A stretch of DNA of 64,000 bases from Sphingobium sp. HWE2-09 (lineage in GTDB: Bacteria; Pseudomonadota; Alphaproteobacteria; Sphingomonadales; Sphingomonadaceae): positions 1,488,001-1,552,000 of the forward strand of contig NZ_JAYKZX010000003.1 of the NCBI RefSeq assembly GCF_035989265.1. Reading direction: 5' to 3'. The translations under genes and the position numbers were made by a program. The notes under the pieces are model-generated. The model made no database searches, had not been told where the DNA came from, and saw nothing but the letters and a program-made list of their open reading frames with translations. This document shows positions 1 to 10,272 of this stretch, in pieces; the stretch's first letter is position 1, and the number at the start of each line of letters is the position of its first letter.

Positions 1-564
1 CCAGCCCGACGCGCGGATGGCGCGGTGATGGTCGAGCGGGTCGAGCGGCCCTTCGGTGGTGGCGATGACTTCGATATTATAGCGTTCGAACAGCGCGCGC
101 GGGCGGAAAGCGTCAGTCTTCAGTGCGGCGTCGATGATGTCGTAATAGTAATCGGCGGTGGCCGCCTCCAGCCGCACGTCGATGCCGAAGGCCTCTGCGA
201 ACACCCAGTCGAGCCACATGCGCGATGGCGTGCCGCGCAGCAGATGATAGCGCTGCGCAAAGCGGCGCCAGATGGCGCGCGGGTCGCTCTCCGTCGCGCT
301 GCCATCGACGGTGGGCACGCCCAGCTGGTCGAGCGTCACGCCCTGGCTCATCAACATGCGGAACACATAATGGTCCGGCACGATCAGCAGTTCGGCGGGA
401 TTGGCGAAGGCTTCGTCATAAGCGAACCAGCGTGGATCGGTGTGGCCGTGGGGGGACAGGATCGGCAAGTCCTTGACCGTGGCGTAGAGCCTGCGCGCGA
501 TGTCGCGCGTGGCCGGGTCCGACGGGAACAGGCGGTCGGGGTGCAGATGGAGGGGCTTTGTCAT
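1..564 (-). CDS. uxaC: Uronate isomerase (UxaC), 3' part outside window
   Basis: Reading the minus strand from the ATG at 564-562 gives an open frame that runs off the left edge (188 codons, no stop). It begins MTKPLHLHPDRLFPSDPATR and contains SPHGHTDPRWF near residue 40, the N-terminal metal-binding His-x-His region of glucuronate/galacturonate isomerases, then ADYYYDIIDAALKTDAFRPRALFERYNIE, typical of UxaC. The enzyme converts D-glucuronate to D-fructuronate in the cytoplasm. Its start overlaps the stop of the upstream transporter gene (ATGA), so the two are probably translationally coupled. With mannonate dehydratase, GH67 and GH3 nearby, it fits glucuronoxylan catabolism. Identification is firm; the C-terminal half cannot be checked. 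Confidence 0.9.
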   Translation of the reverse strand, partial: MTKPLHLHPDRLFPSDPATRDIARRLYATVKDLPILSPHGHTDPRWFAYDEAFANPAELLIVPDHYVFRMLMSQGVTLDQLGVPTVDGSATESDPRAIWRRFAQRYHLLRGTPSRMWLDWVFAEAFGIDVRLEAATADYYYDIIDAALKTDAFRPRALFERYNIEVIATTEGPLDPLDHHRAIRASGW

Positions 565-1856
565 GCGGGATGTCCGGGAAGAGGAACGACGACCGGCTGG
601 TAGCGCGGCAGGAGAAGGTGGATGACGCCCAGCGCGACCAGATAGGCGCAGGCGGCGACCGCGAAGATCGGGCCGAAACTGCCGACCGTTTCCAGGATCA
701 TGCCCGCGAATTTCGCCATCAACATGCCGCCGATAGCGCCCGACAGGCCGCCAAGGCCGACGACCGATCCGGCCATCCAGCGTGGGAAGACGTCTCCGGG
801 CAAGGCGTAGAGATTGGCGGAGAAGCCCTGATGCCCGGCGCAGGCCAGGCCAATCAGGCCGACCGCGATCCACATCGACGGCGCATGGGCGGCAAAGGCG
901 ATCGGCACGGCGCATAGCGCGGCCAAAAACATCGCGGACTTGCGCGAGCGGTTGAGGCTCCAGCCCCGGCCCATGAAGCGGGACGAGGCCCAGCCACCCG
1001 CCACCGAACCGACATCGGCCAGCAGATAGACGGCGATCAACGGCGGACCGAAGTCCAGCATCTTGACGCCATATTGTTTGTTAAAGAAATCGGGCAGCCA
1101 GAAGAGGAAGGTCCACCACACCGGATCGATCAGGAAACGGCCGGACATATAGGCCCAGGTCTGGCGATGGCGGAACAGGGTCGCCCATTTGACCGGGCGC
1201 TGGGGTTCGACCGGATCGGTTTCGATCCAGGCCAGTTCCTCGGACGTCAGGCTCTTCTTTTCGCGGGGGCTGCGGTAGAAGGTCAGCCAGGCGGCGAGCC
1301 AGACCACGGTCAGCAGGCCGGTCAGGATGAACGCCCAGCGCCAGCCCAGCGTCACCGCGATGATCGGCACCAGCAGCGGCGTCAGGATCGCGCCGACATT
1401 GGACCCGGCGTTGAAGATGCCGATGGCAAGCGCGCGTTCCTTCTTGGGGAACCATTCGTTGGTCGCGGCGATGGCGGCGGGGAATGTCCCCGCCTCCCCG
1501 ATCGCCAGCGGAATGCGGGCGATGAGCATGCCCGCTGTCGAGGTGAAGAAGATGTGGGCGATATGGCCGATCGTCCACAGCGACACGGCCAGCGCATAGC
1601 CCGCCCGCGCGCCGATCCGGTCGATCAGGCGGCCGAAGAAGACATAGGCGATGCCGTAGCCCGCCTGGAACCAGATGGCGAGGTCGGCATAGCCGCTTTC
1701 GCTCCAGTTATAGCGGGCCTGAAGATCGGGCTTGAGCGTCGGCAGGACGAGGCGATCGACATAGGAGAGAACCACGGCGGCGAAGAGCAGGCCGCAGACG
1801 ATCCAGCGGATTTTTCCGGAGGGTTTTGGGCCGGAGGGTTTGGGGATGTCTGTCAT
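561..1856 (-). CDS. MFS hexuronate-type transporter
   Basis: A 431-residue integral membrane protein of the major facilitator superfamily, anion:cation symporter type (ExuT/GudP-like), probably importing glucuronate or aldouronic acids. About twelve hydrophobic segments are visible; VDRLVLPTLKPDLQ after the first membrane segment and GEAGTFPAAIAATNEWFPKKER in the loop after TM4 are characteristic of the ExuT group. The start MTDIPKPSG was chosen because an upstream in-frame ATG would add 21 residues encoded by the palindromic repeat. The gene lies between mannonate dehydratase and uxaC in the same orientation, and its stop overlaps the uxaC start. Substrate is inferred from context. Confidence 0.85.
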   Translation of the reverse strand: MTDIPKPSGPKPSGKIRWIVCGLLFAAVVLSYVDRLVLPTLKPDLQARYNWSESGYADLAIWFQAGYGIAYVFFGRLIDRIGARAGYALAVSLWTIGHIAHIFFTSTAGMLIARIPLAIGEAGTFPAAIAATNEWFPKKERALAIGIFNAGSNVGAILTPLLVPIIAVTLGWRWAFILTGLLTVVWLAAWLTFYRSPREKKSLTSEELAWIETDPVEPQRPVKWATLFRHRQTWAYMSGRFLIDPVWWTFLFWLPDFFNKQYGVKMLDFGPPLIAVYLLADVGSVAGGWASSRFMGRGWSLNRSRKSAMFLAALCAVPIAFAAHAPSMWIAVGLIGLACAGHQGFSANLYALPGDVFPRWMAGSVVGLGGLSGAIGGMLMAKFAGMILETVGSFGPIFAVAACAYLVALGVIHLLLPRYQPVVVPLPGHPA

Positions 1857-1878
1857 GCGCCGCTCCGATCGAAAGCAT

Positions 1879-1969
1879 TCGTCATCCCCGCGAAGGCGGG
1901 GATCCATCTCCGGAGCCATCCCCAGACGCGAGGCCGGGAGATGGATTCCCGCCTTCGCGGGAATGACGA
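1879..1969. repeat. Palindromic intergenic repeat (GTCATCCC type)
   Basis: Two inverted arms, GTCATCCCCGCGAAGGCGGG and CCCGCCTTCGCGGGAATGAC, each itself hairpin-forming, flank about 40 bases. It separates manD from the transporter gene and would form a large cruciform or RNA hairpin. Related copies occur at 15012, 17735, 20492, 23217 and 58726. Confidence 0.8.
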
Positions 1970-1994
1970 TGATAGGATGAGGAGGCTCACCTAA

Positions 1995-3206
1995 TCACCA
2001 GTTGAACATGGTGCCGTCTTCCAACCGGTTCACCGGCAGAAAGGCCCGATTATATTCATATTTGGCGGCCAGTTCCTCGTCGATATCGACGCCCAGCCCC
2101 GGCGCTTCGCCCGGATGCATCGCGCCGTCCGCGAAGGTGTAGGCGTGGGGGAATACGGCGTCGGTTTCGGGCGTGTGGCGCATATATTCCTGCACGCCGA
2201 AATTGGGCACGCTGAGGTCGAAATGCAGCGCGGCGGCCATGCAGACCGGCGACAGGTCGGTCGCGCCGTGGCAGCCGGTGCGGACCTGATAGAGGTCGGC
2301 GAGGTTCGCGATCTTGCGCAGATGGCTGATGCCGCCGGCATGGACCACGGTCGCGCGGATATAATCGATCAGCTGGTTTTCGATCAGTTCGCGGCAATCG
2401 TGGATGGAGTTGAAGATTTCGCCCACGGCCAGCGGCGTGGTGGTGTGCTGACGGATCAGTTTGAACGCTTCCTGATTTTCGGCAGGCGTCGCGTCTTCCA
2501 GCCAGAAGGGGCGATATTCTTCCAGATCCTTGCCCAGACGGCCCGCCTCGATCGGGGTCAGGCGGTGGTGGATGTCGTGCAGCAGATGCACGTCCCAGCC
2601 CAGCGCTTCGCGCGCCGCCTTGAACAGTTCGGGCACGACGCGCAGATATTTGCTGGTGTTCCAGACATTTTCGGTCGGCAGGTCGGCGTCGGCCGGTTCG
2701 TAGAAATATTTGTCCTTGCTGACGCCATAGGTGGATGCCATGCCGGGCACGCCGCACTGGATGCGGATCGCCTTATAGCCCTGCGCCTGATATTCCAGCG
2801 CGGTCTTGACGGTGTCCTCGATCGTGGTGCCGTTGGCGTGGCCGTAAACCATGACGCTTTCCCGGCTGGCGCCGCCCAGCAGCTGATAGACCGGCAGGCC
2901 CGCAATCTTGCCCTTGATGTCCCACAGCGCGGTGTCGACGGCGGCGATGGCCGACATGGTCACAGGGCCGCGCCGCCAATAGGCGCCCTTGTAGAGATAC
3001 TGCCAGATATCCTCGATCCGGTGGGCGTCGCGGCCGATCAGGCAGGGGATGACATGATCCTGCAAATAGCTGGCGACCGACAGTTCGCGCCCGTTGAGCG
3101 TCGCGTCGCCCAGGCCATAGACGCCGTCTTCGGTGATGATCTTCAGGGTGACGAAGTTGCGGCCGGGTGAGGTGACGATGACTTTTGCGTCAATGATTTT
3201 AGGCAT
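1995..3206 (-). CDS. manD: D-mannonate dehydratase (enolase superfamily ManD)
   Basis: A 403-residue cytoplasmic enzyme that dehydrates D-mannonate to 2-keto-3-deoxygluconate, the step after fructuronate reduction. From memory the sequence is very close to the characterised Novosphingobium aromaticivorans Man[11 protein letters not shown] near the start, [12 protein letters not shown], the 150s-loop Tyr in VYGHANG, metal ligands Asp in LLHDIHHR, Glu in [15 protein letters not shown] and Glu in AVGEIFN, and a Trp at the C-terminus (EDGTMFNW). The start MPKIIDAKV was preferred over an upstream ATG that would add 41 implausible residues. It lies 14 bases after the GH3 stop, in an apparent operon. 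Confidence 0.95.
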   Translation of the reverse strand: MPKIIDAKVIVTSPGRNFVTLKIITEDGVYGLGDATLNGRELSVASYLQDHVIPCLIGRDAHRIEDIWQYLYKGAYWRRGPVTMSAIAAVDTALWDIKGKIAGLPVYQLLGGASRESVMVYGHANGTTIEDTVKTALEYQAQGYKAIRIQCGVPGMASTYGVSKDKYFYEPADADLPTENVWNTSKYLRVVPELFKAAREALGWDVHLLHDIHHRLTPIEAGRLGKDLEEYRPFWLEDATPAENQEAFKLIRQHTTTPLAVGEIFNSIHDCRELIENQLIDYIRATVVHAGGISHLRKIANLADLYQVRTGCHGATDLSPVCMAAALHFDLSVPNFGVQEYMRHTPETDAVFPHAYTFADGAMHPGEAPGLGVDIDEELAAKYEYNRAFLPVNRLEDGTMFNW

Positions 3207-3220
3207 ATGAGTTGTCCTGT

Positions 3221-5581
3221 TCAGATGATTTCGAGCGTGACGGTTTGAAGAGTCTGGCTGTCCGGTCCGACCATGATGTCGAAGATGCCCGGTTCGACCA
3301 CTTCCTTCATGTCGAGATTCCAAAGGCAAAAGGCGTCGGGACCGAGCGGGATGCGCACCGTCTTCGTCTCGCCGGGAGCAAGGGTGACGCGCTGGAAGCC
3401 CTTCAATTCCTTGATCGGGCGGGTGACGCTGGCTTGCCTGTCATGGACGTAGAGCTGGATGACTTCGTCGCCTTCCCGATCGCCTACATTACGCACGTCC
3501 ACTTCAACCGTGACGCTGCCGCCGGGGCCGATCCGTGGAGAGGAAAGTCGTGGTTTTCCAATGTAGAACCTGGTGTAGCTGAGACCAAAGCCGAAGGGGA
3601 AGAGCGGCGAGATGTCTTCGAACACATAGCCGCGCCGGGCCGATGGCTTGCGGTTGTAGAAGACCGGGATCTGCCCGGCGTCGCGCGCGACGGTGACGGG
3701 CAGCTTCGCGCCGGGATTGATGTCGCCGAACAGGATATCGGCCATGGCGGTGCCGCCCTCTTGCCCCGGATACCAGCACTCCAGCAGCGCGTTCGCGCCA
3801 TCGACGACGGTTGGATAGCTGGGCGGGCGGCCGTTGATCGCGCACACCACGAAGGGCTTGCCGGTCGCCTTGATCGCTGCGAACAGGGCGTTCTGGTCCC
3901 CGACCAGATCGATGCCGGTACGGTCGCCCAGATGGTTCTTGGCGAAGCCTTCACGGCTGGTCTGCTCGGTGTCGCCGATCGCCAGGATCACGATGTCGGC
4001 GCTGTTCGCCACCTCGACTGCCTGCGCGATCAACTCGCGGTTCTTGACCGGATCGGCGAGCAGCACCTCGTTGGCGGAGCGGTCCTCGCTCTGGGTGATG
4101 AACACGCCCTGGGCGTGAACGACCTGCGCCTTGCCCTTCAGTTTGGCCTCTATGCCTTCGAGCAGAGACACGTCCTGGCGCGGGATGCTGCTATAGCCGC
4201 CCAGCCGGGCGACGGCGGCGTTGGGGCCGATCACCGCGACCCGCTTGTGCGCGCCCGCCGTCAGGGGCAGCGTGCCGTCATTTTTGAGCAGCGCGATCGA
4301 GCGATGCGCGGCCTTGAGCGCCAGCGCGCGGGCTTCGCGATTGCCGGTCAGCACGTCGAAATAGCGACGGGGCCAGGGATTTTCGAACAGGCCCGCGCGG
4401 AATTTGAGCGTCAACATGCGCGTGCAGGCGATGTCGACCGCTTCGGAGGGCACCTTGCCCGCGCGGACCTGTTCCACGAGCGTCCGATAGGTCATCCCAT
4501 CGGGCAGCTCGCAATCCACCCCGGCGCGCAGGGCGGCGCGCGCCGCTGCCTGCTCGTCGGGCTGGACATGGTGAATGGTGTCGAGTTCGTGGACCGCGCC
4601 ATAATCGCTGACCACCGCGCCGTCGAAATGCCATTCGCCGCGCAATATGTCGTTGAGCAGCCAGCGGTTCTGGTGGCTGGGGACGCCGTCAATCTCATTA
4701 TAGCTGGGCATGACTGCGGCGATGCCGGTGCGTTGCACCACGGCGCGGAAGGGCGGGAAGAAATTTTCGCGTAGTTCGCGCTGGGATATCGGCGCGGGCG
4801 CGATATTTTCGCCGCTCTGGGGCTGGCCGTGGCCGGTCATATGCTTGAGCGTCGCCATGACCTTGTCGGGACCAAGCTGCTTGCTTTCACCTTGCAGCCC
4901 GATGACCGCCGCAACGCCCATCTCGCCGCAAAGATAGGGGTCTTCGCCGAAGGTTTCCTCGATCCGGCCCCAGCGCGGATCGCGGGCGATGTCCACGACG
5001 GGCGACAGCGCCAGATGGACGCCGCGGGCGCGGACTTCGCGGGCGATAACGGACTGGACGTCGTGCATCAGTTGGCGATCGAAGCTGCCCGCCAGGCCGA
5101 TCGCCATCGGGAACATGGTGGCGTCGGTCGCCATATAGCCGTGCAGCGATTCCTCGTGGAACAGGACCGGGATGCCGAGGCGGGTGTCCTGTGTCGCCCA
5201 TTTCTGCACGGCGGTGATGAAGGCGACGGTATCGGCGGGCGTGCGCCAGCGTGCGCCGACGCCGCCTGCCTGGGTGGAGCCATTGGGCGCGCCGCGTTTG
5301 TCGGACGGGCGGGTGATCTGGCCGAAACTTGCGGGATAGGCCGCGCTTGCCTTGGCGGGCGAAAAGGTCAGGTCGTCCATGATGTCCGCCTTGGTCGCCC
5401 AGAGCGCGATGATCTGGCCGACCTTTTCCTCCAGCGTCATGCGCGAGAGCAGATCGCGTACGCGCAGGTCGATGGGGGCGGCGGCGTCCTTGTAAAGGGG
5501 GCCGCTACGGGCTTTCGCCAACGCTGGCGTGGCGGCCGTGGTGGCGAGCAGGCCAAGCGCGTGACGGCGTGACAAGGTCAT
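3221..5581 (-). CDS. GH3 glycoside hydrolase (beta-xylosidase/beta-glucosidase), Tat-type leader
   Basis: A 786-residue secreted glycosidase. The leader [22 protein letters not shown] has a twin-arginine pattern (SRRHALG), suggesting Tat export. Domains in order: GH3 N-terminal barrel with [10 protein letters not shown] and [17 protein letters not shown]; the nucleophile Asp in [10 protein letters not shown]3 C-terminal alpha/beta domain ([17 protein letters not shown]); and a fibronectin-III-like domain ending at VTLEII. Its start overlaps the stop of the upstream GH3 paralogue (ATGA). Cleavage of xylo- or gluco-oligosaccharides is inferred from family and neighbours; exact substrate cannot be read. 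Confidence 0.9.
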   Translation of the reverse strand: MTLSRRHALGLLATTAATPALAKARSGPLYKDAAAPIDLRVRDLLSRMTLEEKVGQIIALWATKADIMDDLTFSPAKASAAYPASFGQITRPSDKRGAPNGSTQAGGVGARWRTPADTVAFITAVQKWATQDTRLGIPVLFHEESLHGYMATDATMFPMAIGLAGSFDRQLMHDVQSVIAREVRARGVHLALSPVVDIARDPRWGRIEETFGEDPYLCGEMGVAAVIGLQGESKQLGPDKVMATLKHMTGHGQPQSGENIAPAPISQRELRENFFPPFRAVVQRTGIAAVMPSYNEIDGVPSHQNRWLLNDILRGEWHFDGAVVSDYGAVHELDTIHHVQPDEQAAARAALRAGVDCELPDGMTYRTLVEQVRAGKVPSEAVDIACTRMLTLKFRAGLFENPWPRRYFDVLTGNREARALALKAAHRSIALLKNDGTLPLTAGAHKRVAVIGPNAAVARLGGYSSIPRQDVSLLEGIEAKLKGKAQVVHAQGVFITQSEDRSANEVLLADPVKNRELIAQAVEVANSADIVILAIGDTEQTSREGFAKNHLGDRTGIDLVGDQNALFAAIKATGKPFVVCAINGRPPSYPTVVDGANALLECWYPGQEGGTAMADILFGDINPGAKLPVTVARDAGQIPVFYNRKPSARRGYVFEDISPLFPFGFGLSYTRFYIGKPRLSSPRIGPGGSVTVEVDVRNVGDREGDEVIQLYVHDRQASVTRPIKELKGFQRVTLAPGETKTVRIPLGPDAFCLWNLDMKEVVEPGIFDIMVGPDSQTLQTVTLEII

Positions 5582-7953
5582 GGCGTCACCGTCAGCGTGG
5601 CGGACTGGAGCGCGACCGAACTGTTGCCGGTCATGATGTCGAAATCGCCGGGTTCCACGACGCGATGCATGGCGTCGTTCCACATCTGGAGGCTCTCAGG
5701 ATCGATGGTGAAGGTGACGGTCCGCACTTCGCCGGGTTTGAGCGTGATGCGCTGGAAGCCCTTCAATTCCTTGATCGGGCGGGTAACCGAGCTGACCTTG
5801 TCGCGGATATAGAGCTGGACGACCTCGTCGCCTTCCCGGGCACCGCTGTTGCGGACATCGACCGAGACAGTCGTTTTGCCCCCAACGCCGATGCGCGTCG
5901 CGGCCAGGCGCGGGGCCGACAGGTCGAAACTCGTGTAGGACAGGCCAAAGCCGAAAGGATAGAGCGGGTCGGTGGTATCGAACAGATAGCCACGGCGGGC
6001 CGAGGGCTTGGCATTGTAGAAGACCGGCAATTGCCCGACCGATCGCGGCACGGTGACGGGCAACTTGCCGCCGGGGTTCACGTCGCCGAACAGGACGTCG
6101 GCCACCGCATTGCCGCCCTGCTCGCCCAGATACCAGCCTTCCAATATGGCGTCGGCCTGTTCGCTGATCGTCACGGTGGAGGCCGGGCGGCCGTTGATGA
6201 GGACGACGGTGATCGGCTTGCCCAGCGCTTTGAGCGCATCGAACAACTCTTGCTGTTCGCCCACCAGGTCCAGGCTGGGGCGGTCGCCCAGGTGATTGTC
6301 TGCCCAGCCTTCGCGGCTCGACTGTTCGGTATCGCCTAGTGTCAGGACGATACGGTCCACGTTGCGCGCAGCCTCGACCGCCTGCGCGATCAGCTTGCGA
6401 TTTTCCGCCGGGTCGGACTTGGTGACCTTGTCTTCCCACCAGTCGTCATTCTCGGTGATCTTGACGCCTTGGGCAAAGACGATGGTGGCGCGATTGCCGA
6501 CCTTTGTCTTGATCCCATCCAGGATCGATACCGTGTGCGGCGGCTGGCCGTAATAGCCGCCCAGCCGCGCAACGGCGGCACTGGGGCCGATGACGGCGAT
6601 CGTGCCTTCGGGCTTGAGCGGCAACATGCCGTCATTTTTGAGCAGGGTGATGGAGCGTTGCGCGGCCTTCAGCGCCAGCGCGCGGGCGTCGGCATTGTTG
6701 GTGATCTTTTCCGATGCTGTGCCGTCGGCATAGGGATTTTCGAACAGACCGGCGCGGAATTTAAGGTCCAGCATTCGGCGGACGGCCTTGTCGACCTGCG
6801 CTTCGCTCACCTTGCCCTCCCGCACCAGCTTGCCCAGCGTGGCGTAGGACAGGCCGTCGGGCAGGTCCGCGTCCACGCCCGCGTCGAGCGCGCGCATCGC
6901 CGCTTCCTCCAGATTGGCGGCGATATGGTGGATGCTCATCAGCTGATCGACGGCGGAATAGTCGGAGACGACCGCGCCCTTGAAGCCCCACTCCTGCCGC
7001 AGCACGCTGTCCAGCAGCCAGCGATTGGCGTGGCTGGGAACGCCGTCGATTTCGTTATAGGAGGCCATGACGGCTTCGATGCCGGTGCGCTTGACCACCT
7101 GTTCGAAGGGCGGAAAGAAATTCTCCCGCAATTCGCGTTCGGAATAGGGCGCGGGACCGACATTGGTGCCGCTTTCGGGCTGACCGTGACCGGTCAGATG
7201 TTTGAGCGTGGCGAACACCTTGCCGGGGCGCAGGTCGCGCGAGCGCCCCTCTCCCTGCAAGCCTTCGACCGCCGCGACGCCCATTTCACCGACCAGATAG
7301 GGATCTTCGCCATAGGTTTCCTCGATCCGGCCCCAGCGCGGATCGCGGGCGATATCGACCACCGGGGACAGCACCATCGGCACCCCGCGCGAGCGTATTT
7401 CGCGCGCGATCACGCTGTTCACGTCACGCAGCATGGCGGTGTCGAAGGAGGAGGCCATGGCGATCGATTGGGGGAAGCTGGTCGCGCCGACGGCGGCATA
7501 GCCGTGCAGCCCCTCCTCATGGAACAGGATCGGGATGCCGAGCCGCGTCTGTGTGGTCGCCCATTTTTGCAGGGCGTTGACCAGCGCGACGGTCTGGCGC
7601 GGATCACGGCCGCGGACGACTCGCGGACTGGACGCCCCATTGGCGTCGGAGGGCCGGGTGAAATGCCCCAGGCCGTTGGGATATAGGGCGGCGAGCTTGG
7701 CCGGGTCCAGTTGCAGCCGGTCATCGAAAATCTTGGTCTTGGCGGTCCAGACAGTTGTGATCTGCGCGATCTTTTCGTCCAGCGTCATGCGCGATAGAAG
7801 ATCGTCCACCCGCGCCTCGACCGGGGCGCTGGCATCCTTGTAAACGGGCTTGGCGGATGCGGCGGTCGGCGCGGCATGCACGGTCTGGGCTGGCAAGGAA
7901 AAACCGAGCGCCAGCGCCGATGCGGCGCAGAGGATTTTGCTGGTACGGATCAC
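5578..7953 (-). CDS. GH3 glycoside hydrolase, Sec-type leader
   Basis: A 791-residue paralogue of the adjacent GH3 protein with the same domain order: [26 protein letters not shown], nucleophile in VVSDYSAVDQL, LLKNDGMLPL, and a C-terminal Fn3-like domain. The GTG at 7953 was chosen because GGAGAGG lies 6 bases upstream; an in-frame TTG 15 bases earlier is less likely. The leader MIRTSKILCAASALALGFSL-PAQTVHA looks Sec-dependent, unlike its neighbour. It is the first gene of the minus-strand operon and faces the GH67 gene across a 138-base divergent promoter region. Confidence 0.9.
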   Translation of the reverse strand: MIRTSKILCAASALALGFSLPAQTVHAAPTAASAKPVYKDASAPVEARVDDLLSRMTLDEKIAQITTVWTAKTKIFDDRLQLDPAKLAALYPNGLGHFTRPSDANGASSPRVVRGRDPRQTVALVNALQKWATTQTRLGIPILFHEEGLHGYAAVGATSFPQSIAMASSFDTAMLRDVNSVIAREIRSRGVPMVLSPVVDIARDPRWGRIEETYGEDPYLVGEMGVAAVEGLQGEGRSRDLRPGKVFATLKHLTGHGQPESGTNVGPAPYSERELRENFFPPFEQVVKRTGIEAVMASYNEIDGVPSHANRWLLDSVLRQEWGFKGAVVSDYSAVDQLMSIHHIAANLEEAAMRALDAGVDADLPDGLSYATLGKLVREGKVSEAQVDKAVRRMLDLKFRAGLFENPYADGTASEKITNNADARALALKAAQRSITLLKNDGMLPLKPEGTIAVIGPSAAVARLGGYYGQPPHTVSILDGIKTKVGNRATIVFAQGVKITENDDWWEDKVTKSDPAENRKLIAQAVEAARNVDRIVLTLGDTEQSSREGWADNHLGDRPSLDLVGEQQELFDALKALGKPITVVLINGRPASTVTISEQADAILEGWYLGEQGGNAVADVLFGDVNPGGKLPVTVPRSVGQLPVFYNAKPSARRGYLFDTTDPLYPFGFGLSYTSFDLSAPRLAATRIGVGGKTTVSVDVRNSGAREGDEVVQLYIRDKVSSVTRPIKELKGFQRITLKPGEVRTVTFTIDPESLQMWNDAMHRVVEPGDFDIMTGNSSVALQSATLTVTP

Positions 7954-8007
7954 GACGCCCCTCTCCAATTTACGGCGCGGCTATCTTTCCGCTTGCCGCG
8001 ATCGAAC

Positions 8008-8021
8008 TGATAGCGTTACCA
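8008..8021. promoter_or_regulatory. Probable LacI-family operator in the GH3/GH67 divergent region
   Basis: TGATAGCGTTACCA is an imperfect 14-base dyad centred on CG, the usual form of LacI/GalR operators. The same core, TGATnnCGTTACCATT, recurs at 10270 just before the lacI-type gene. It lies between the divergent glycosidase genes, so it could control both. Confidence 0.55.
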
Positions 8022-8091
8022 TTGCTGCGACAAGACGGACTTGTCAATGCCCGTGCAGGGCATTGGCGGTCGGATAAAGGAGAGGACGAAA

Positions 8092-10272
8092 GTGAGAGCG
8101 CGCCTGTTTTGCTGGATGATTGCCGCGGCCGGAGCGGCGATGACGCCAGCCTTTGCGCCCATGGCGCAGGCCGAGGACGGCTATGACCTGTGGCTGCGCT
8201 ACGCCCCCGCCGACCAGGTCCGCAGCGCTGCGCTGTCCGCCCATGCGACAGCCATCGTGGCGGCAGGCGGCAGTTCGACCATCGCCATCGCGACCAGCGA
8301 ATTGCAACGCGGCGTCGGCCATATGACCGGCACCACGCCCGCCGTTTCGACAAATGTCCAGCAAGGCGCGCTGTGGCTCGCGACGCCCGCCACCACCCCT
8401 GCCCTGCCGGTCAAGACGGACGGCCTGGGGGCAGAAGGCTATGCGATTCGCTCGACCATCGTGGACGGCAAGGCGGTCACCCTGATCGCCGCGAACAGCG
8501 ATATCGGCCTGCTGCATGGCGCCTATGCCTGGCTGCGGCTGGCGCAGAGCGGCGCGAGCCTCGACCGGCTCGACATGCGCAGCGCACCCAAGATCGGCCT
8601 GCGCCTGCTCAACCATTGGGATAATCTGAATGGCACGGTCGAACGCGGCTATGCCGGGCAATCGATCTGGGACTGGTGGCGGCTGCCCGATTGGAAGGGG
8701 CCGCGCTATACCGATTATGCCAGGGCCAATGCGTCGATCGGCATCAACGGCACCGTCCTCAACAATGTGAACGCCAAGTCGGACAGCCTGACCGCCGCCT
8801 ATATCGCAAAGGCGGCGGCGCTGGCGGATATGTTCCGTCCCTACGGCATCAAGGTCTATCTGTCGGTCAAGTGGACCGCGCCCATGGAACTGGACGGGCT
8901 GAAGACCGCCGACCCGCTCGACCCGGCGGTGGCCGCCTGGTGGAAAGCCAAAGCCGACGAGATATACACGGCGATCCCCGACTTCGGCGGCTTTCTGGTC
9001 AAAGCCAATAGCGAAGGCCAGCCGGGACCGCAGGACTATAACCGCACCCATGCCGATGGCGCGAATATGCTGGCCGCGGCGGTCAAGCCCCATGGCGGCA
9101 TCGTGATGTGGCGCGCCTTCGTCTATGCGCATGACAATCCCGACGATCGGGCCAAGCAGGCCTATAGCGACTTCAAGCCGCTGGACGGCAAGTTCGCCGA
9201 CAATGTCATCGTGCAAGTAAAGAATGGCGCGATCGATTTCCAGCCGCGCGAACCCTTCCACCCGCTGTTCGGCGCGATGCCCAAGACGCCGCTGATGATG
9301 GAATTCCAGATCACCAAGGAATATCTGGGCCAGTCGACGCACCTGACCTATCTTGGCCCGCTGTTCGAAGAGACGCTGGACGCCGATACATTCGCCAAGG
9401 GCAAGGGATCGACGGTGGCCAAGGTCATCGACGGATCGCTGGACGGGCATAAGCTGACCGGCATTGCGGGCGTCGCCAATATCGGGGTGGATCGCGACTG
9501 GAGCGGGTCGATCTTCAACCAGGCGGACTGGTACGCCTTTGGCCGGCTGGCCTGGGACACGAGCCTGTCGGCCGACGCGATCGCCAAGGAATGGGCGGAG
9601 ATGACCTTCTCCCCCGATCCCAAGCTGGTGCAGCCGGTCGTCAAGATGATGATGGGATCGCGCGAAGCGGCGGTCGATTATATGACGCCGCTGGGCCTGG
9701 CGCATATCATGGCGACCGGGCATCATTATGGTCCCGGCGCCTGGGTCGCGGACCAGGCGCGGCCGGAATGGAACCCGGTCTATTATCATAAGGCGGACGC
9801 CAACGGCATCGGCTTTGATCGCACGAAGACGGGTAGCAACGCCGTCAGCCAATATGCTGCGCCGCTGGCAAAACAGTTCGGCAGCGTCAGGACAACACCG
9901 GAACGCGACTTGCTGTGGTTCCATCATGTGCCCTGGGACTATCGCCTCAAGTCGGGCGAGACGCTGTGGAACGGCCTTGTCCATCGCTATGAGGCGGGCG
10001 TGAATTATGTGGCGGACATGCAGACCACCTGGGCGTCGCTCAAACCCTATGTCGATGCGGAGCGCTTTGCGCAGACGGAAACATTCCTGACGATCCAGCA
10101 TCGCGAGGCGCAATGGTGGCGCGACGCCAGCATCGCCTATTTCCAGTCGGTGTCGAAGCGCCCCTGCCCGCCGGGTCGGCCGCGCCCGCGCATGACCTTA
10201 ATTGGTACAAGGCGCAGAAATTCCCCTATGCGCCGGGGCATAACTGATTATTCACTTAATTTTACCGAATGA
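8092..10272 (+). CDS. GH67 alpha-glucuronidase with C-terminal frameshift
   Basis: It removes (4-O-methyl-)glucuronic acid from the non-reducing end of aldouronic acids released from glucuronoxylan. The GTG at 8092 follows AAAGGAGAGGA; residues ~1-26 look like a signal peptide ending at AQA. GH67 hallmarks are KANSEGQPGPQDYNR (acid Glu), VQVKNGAIDFQPREPF (Asp) and MMEFQITKEYLGQ (Glu). The last ~33 residues in this frame (after YFQSVSKRP) do not fit the family. One extra C in the run at 10161-10164 restores LPAGSAAPAHDLNWYKAQKF-PYAPGHN with a stop at 10245-10247, the expected end. So this is either a real one-base deletion or an assembly error. Confidence 0.9.
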   Translation: MRARLFCWMIAAAGAAMTPAFAPMAQAEDGYDLWLRYAPADQVRSAALSAHATAIVAAGGSSTIAIATSELQRGVGHMTGTTPAVSTNVQQGALWLATPATTPALPVKTDGLGAEGYAIRSTIVDGKAVTLIAANSDIGLLHGAYAWLRLAQSGASLDRLDMRSAPKIGLRLLNHWDNLNGTVERGYAGQSIWDWWRLPDWKGPRYTDYARANASIGINGTVLNNVNAKSDSLTAAYIAKAAALADMFRPYGIKVYLSVKWTAPMELDGLKTADPLDPAVAAWWKAKADEIYTAIPDFGGFLVKANSEGQPGPQDYNRTHADGANMLAAAVKPHGGIVMWRAFVYAHDNPDDRAKQAYSDFKPLDGKFADNVIVQVKNGAIDFQPREPFHPLFGAMPKTPLMMEFQITKEYLGQSTHLTYLGPLFEETLDADTFAKGKGSTVAKVIDGSLDGHKLTGIAGVANIGVDRDWSGSIFNQADWYAFGRLAWDTSLSADAIAKEWAEMTFSPDPKLVQPVVKMMMGSREAAVDYMTPLGLAHIMATGHHYGPGAWVADQARPEWNPVYYHKADANGIGFDRTKTGSNAVSQYAAPLAKQFGSVRTTPERDLLWFHHVPWDYRLKSGETLWNGLVHRYEAGVNYVADMQTTWASLKPYVDAERFAQTETFLTIQHREAQWWRDASIAYFQSVSKRPCPPGRPRPRMTLIGTRRRNSPMRRGITDYSLNFTE

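Noticed and set aside
1074..1994. Long plus-strand frame of 306 codons
   Set aside because: It is the antisense shadow of the MFS transporter, rich in Arg/Gly/Gln with no family pattern; GC-rich codon bias keeps such frames open.
3212..4774. 520-codon plus-strand frame
   Set aside because: Antisense to the GH3 gene whose domains are unmistakable; no ribosome binding site or recognisable motif.
8044..10113. 689-codon minus-strand frame
   Set aside because: Shadow of the GH67 gene; the plus strand carries all catalytic motifs.
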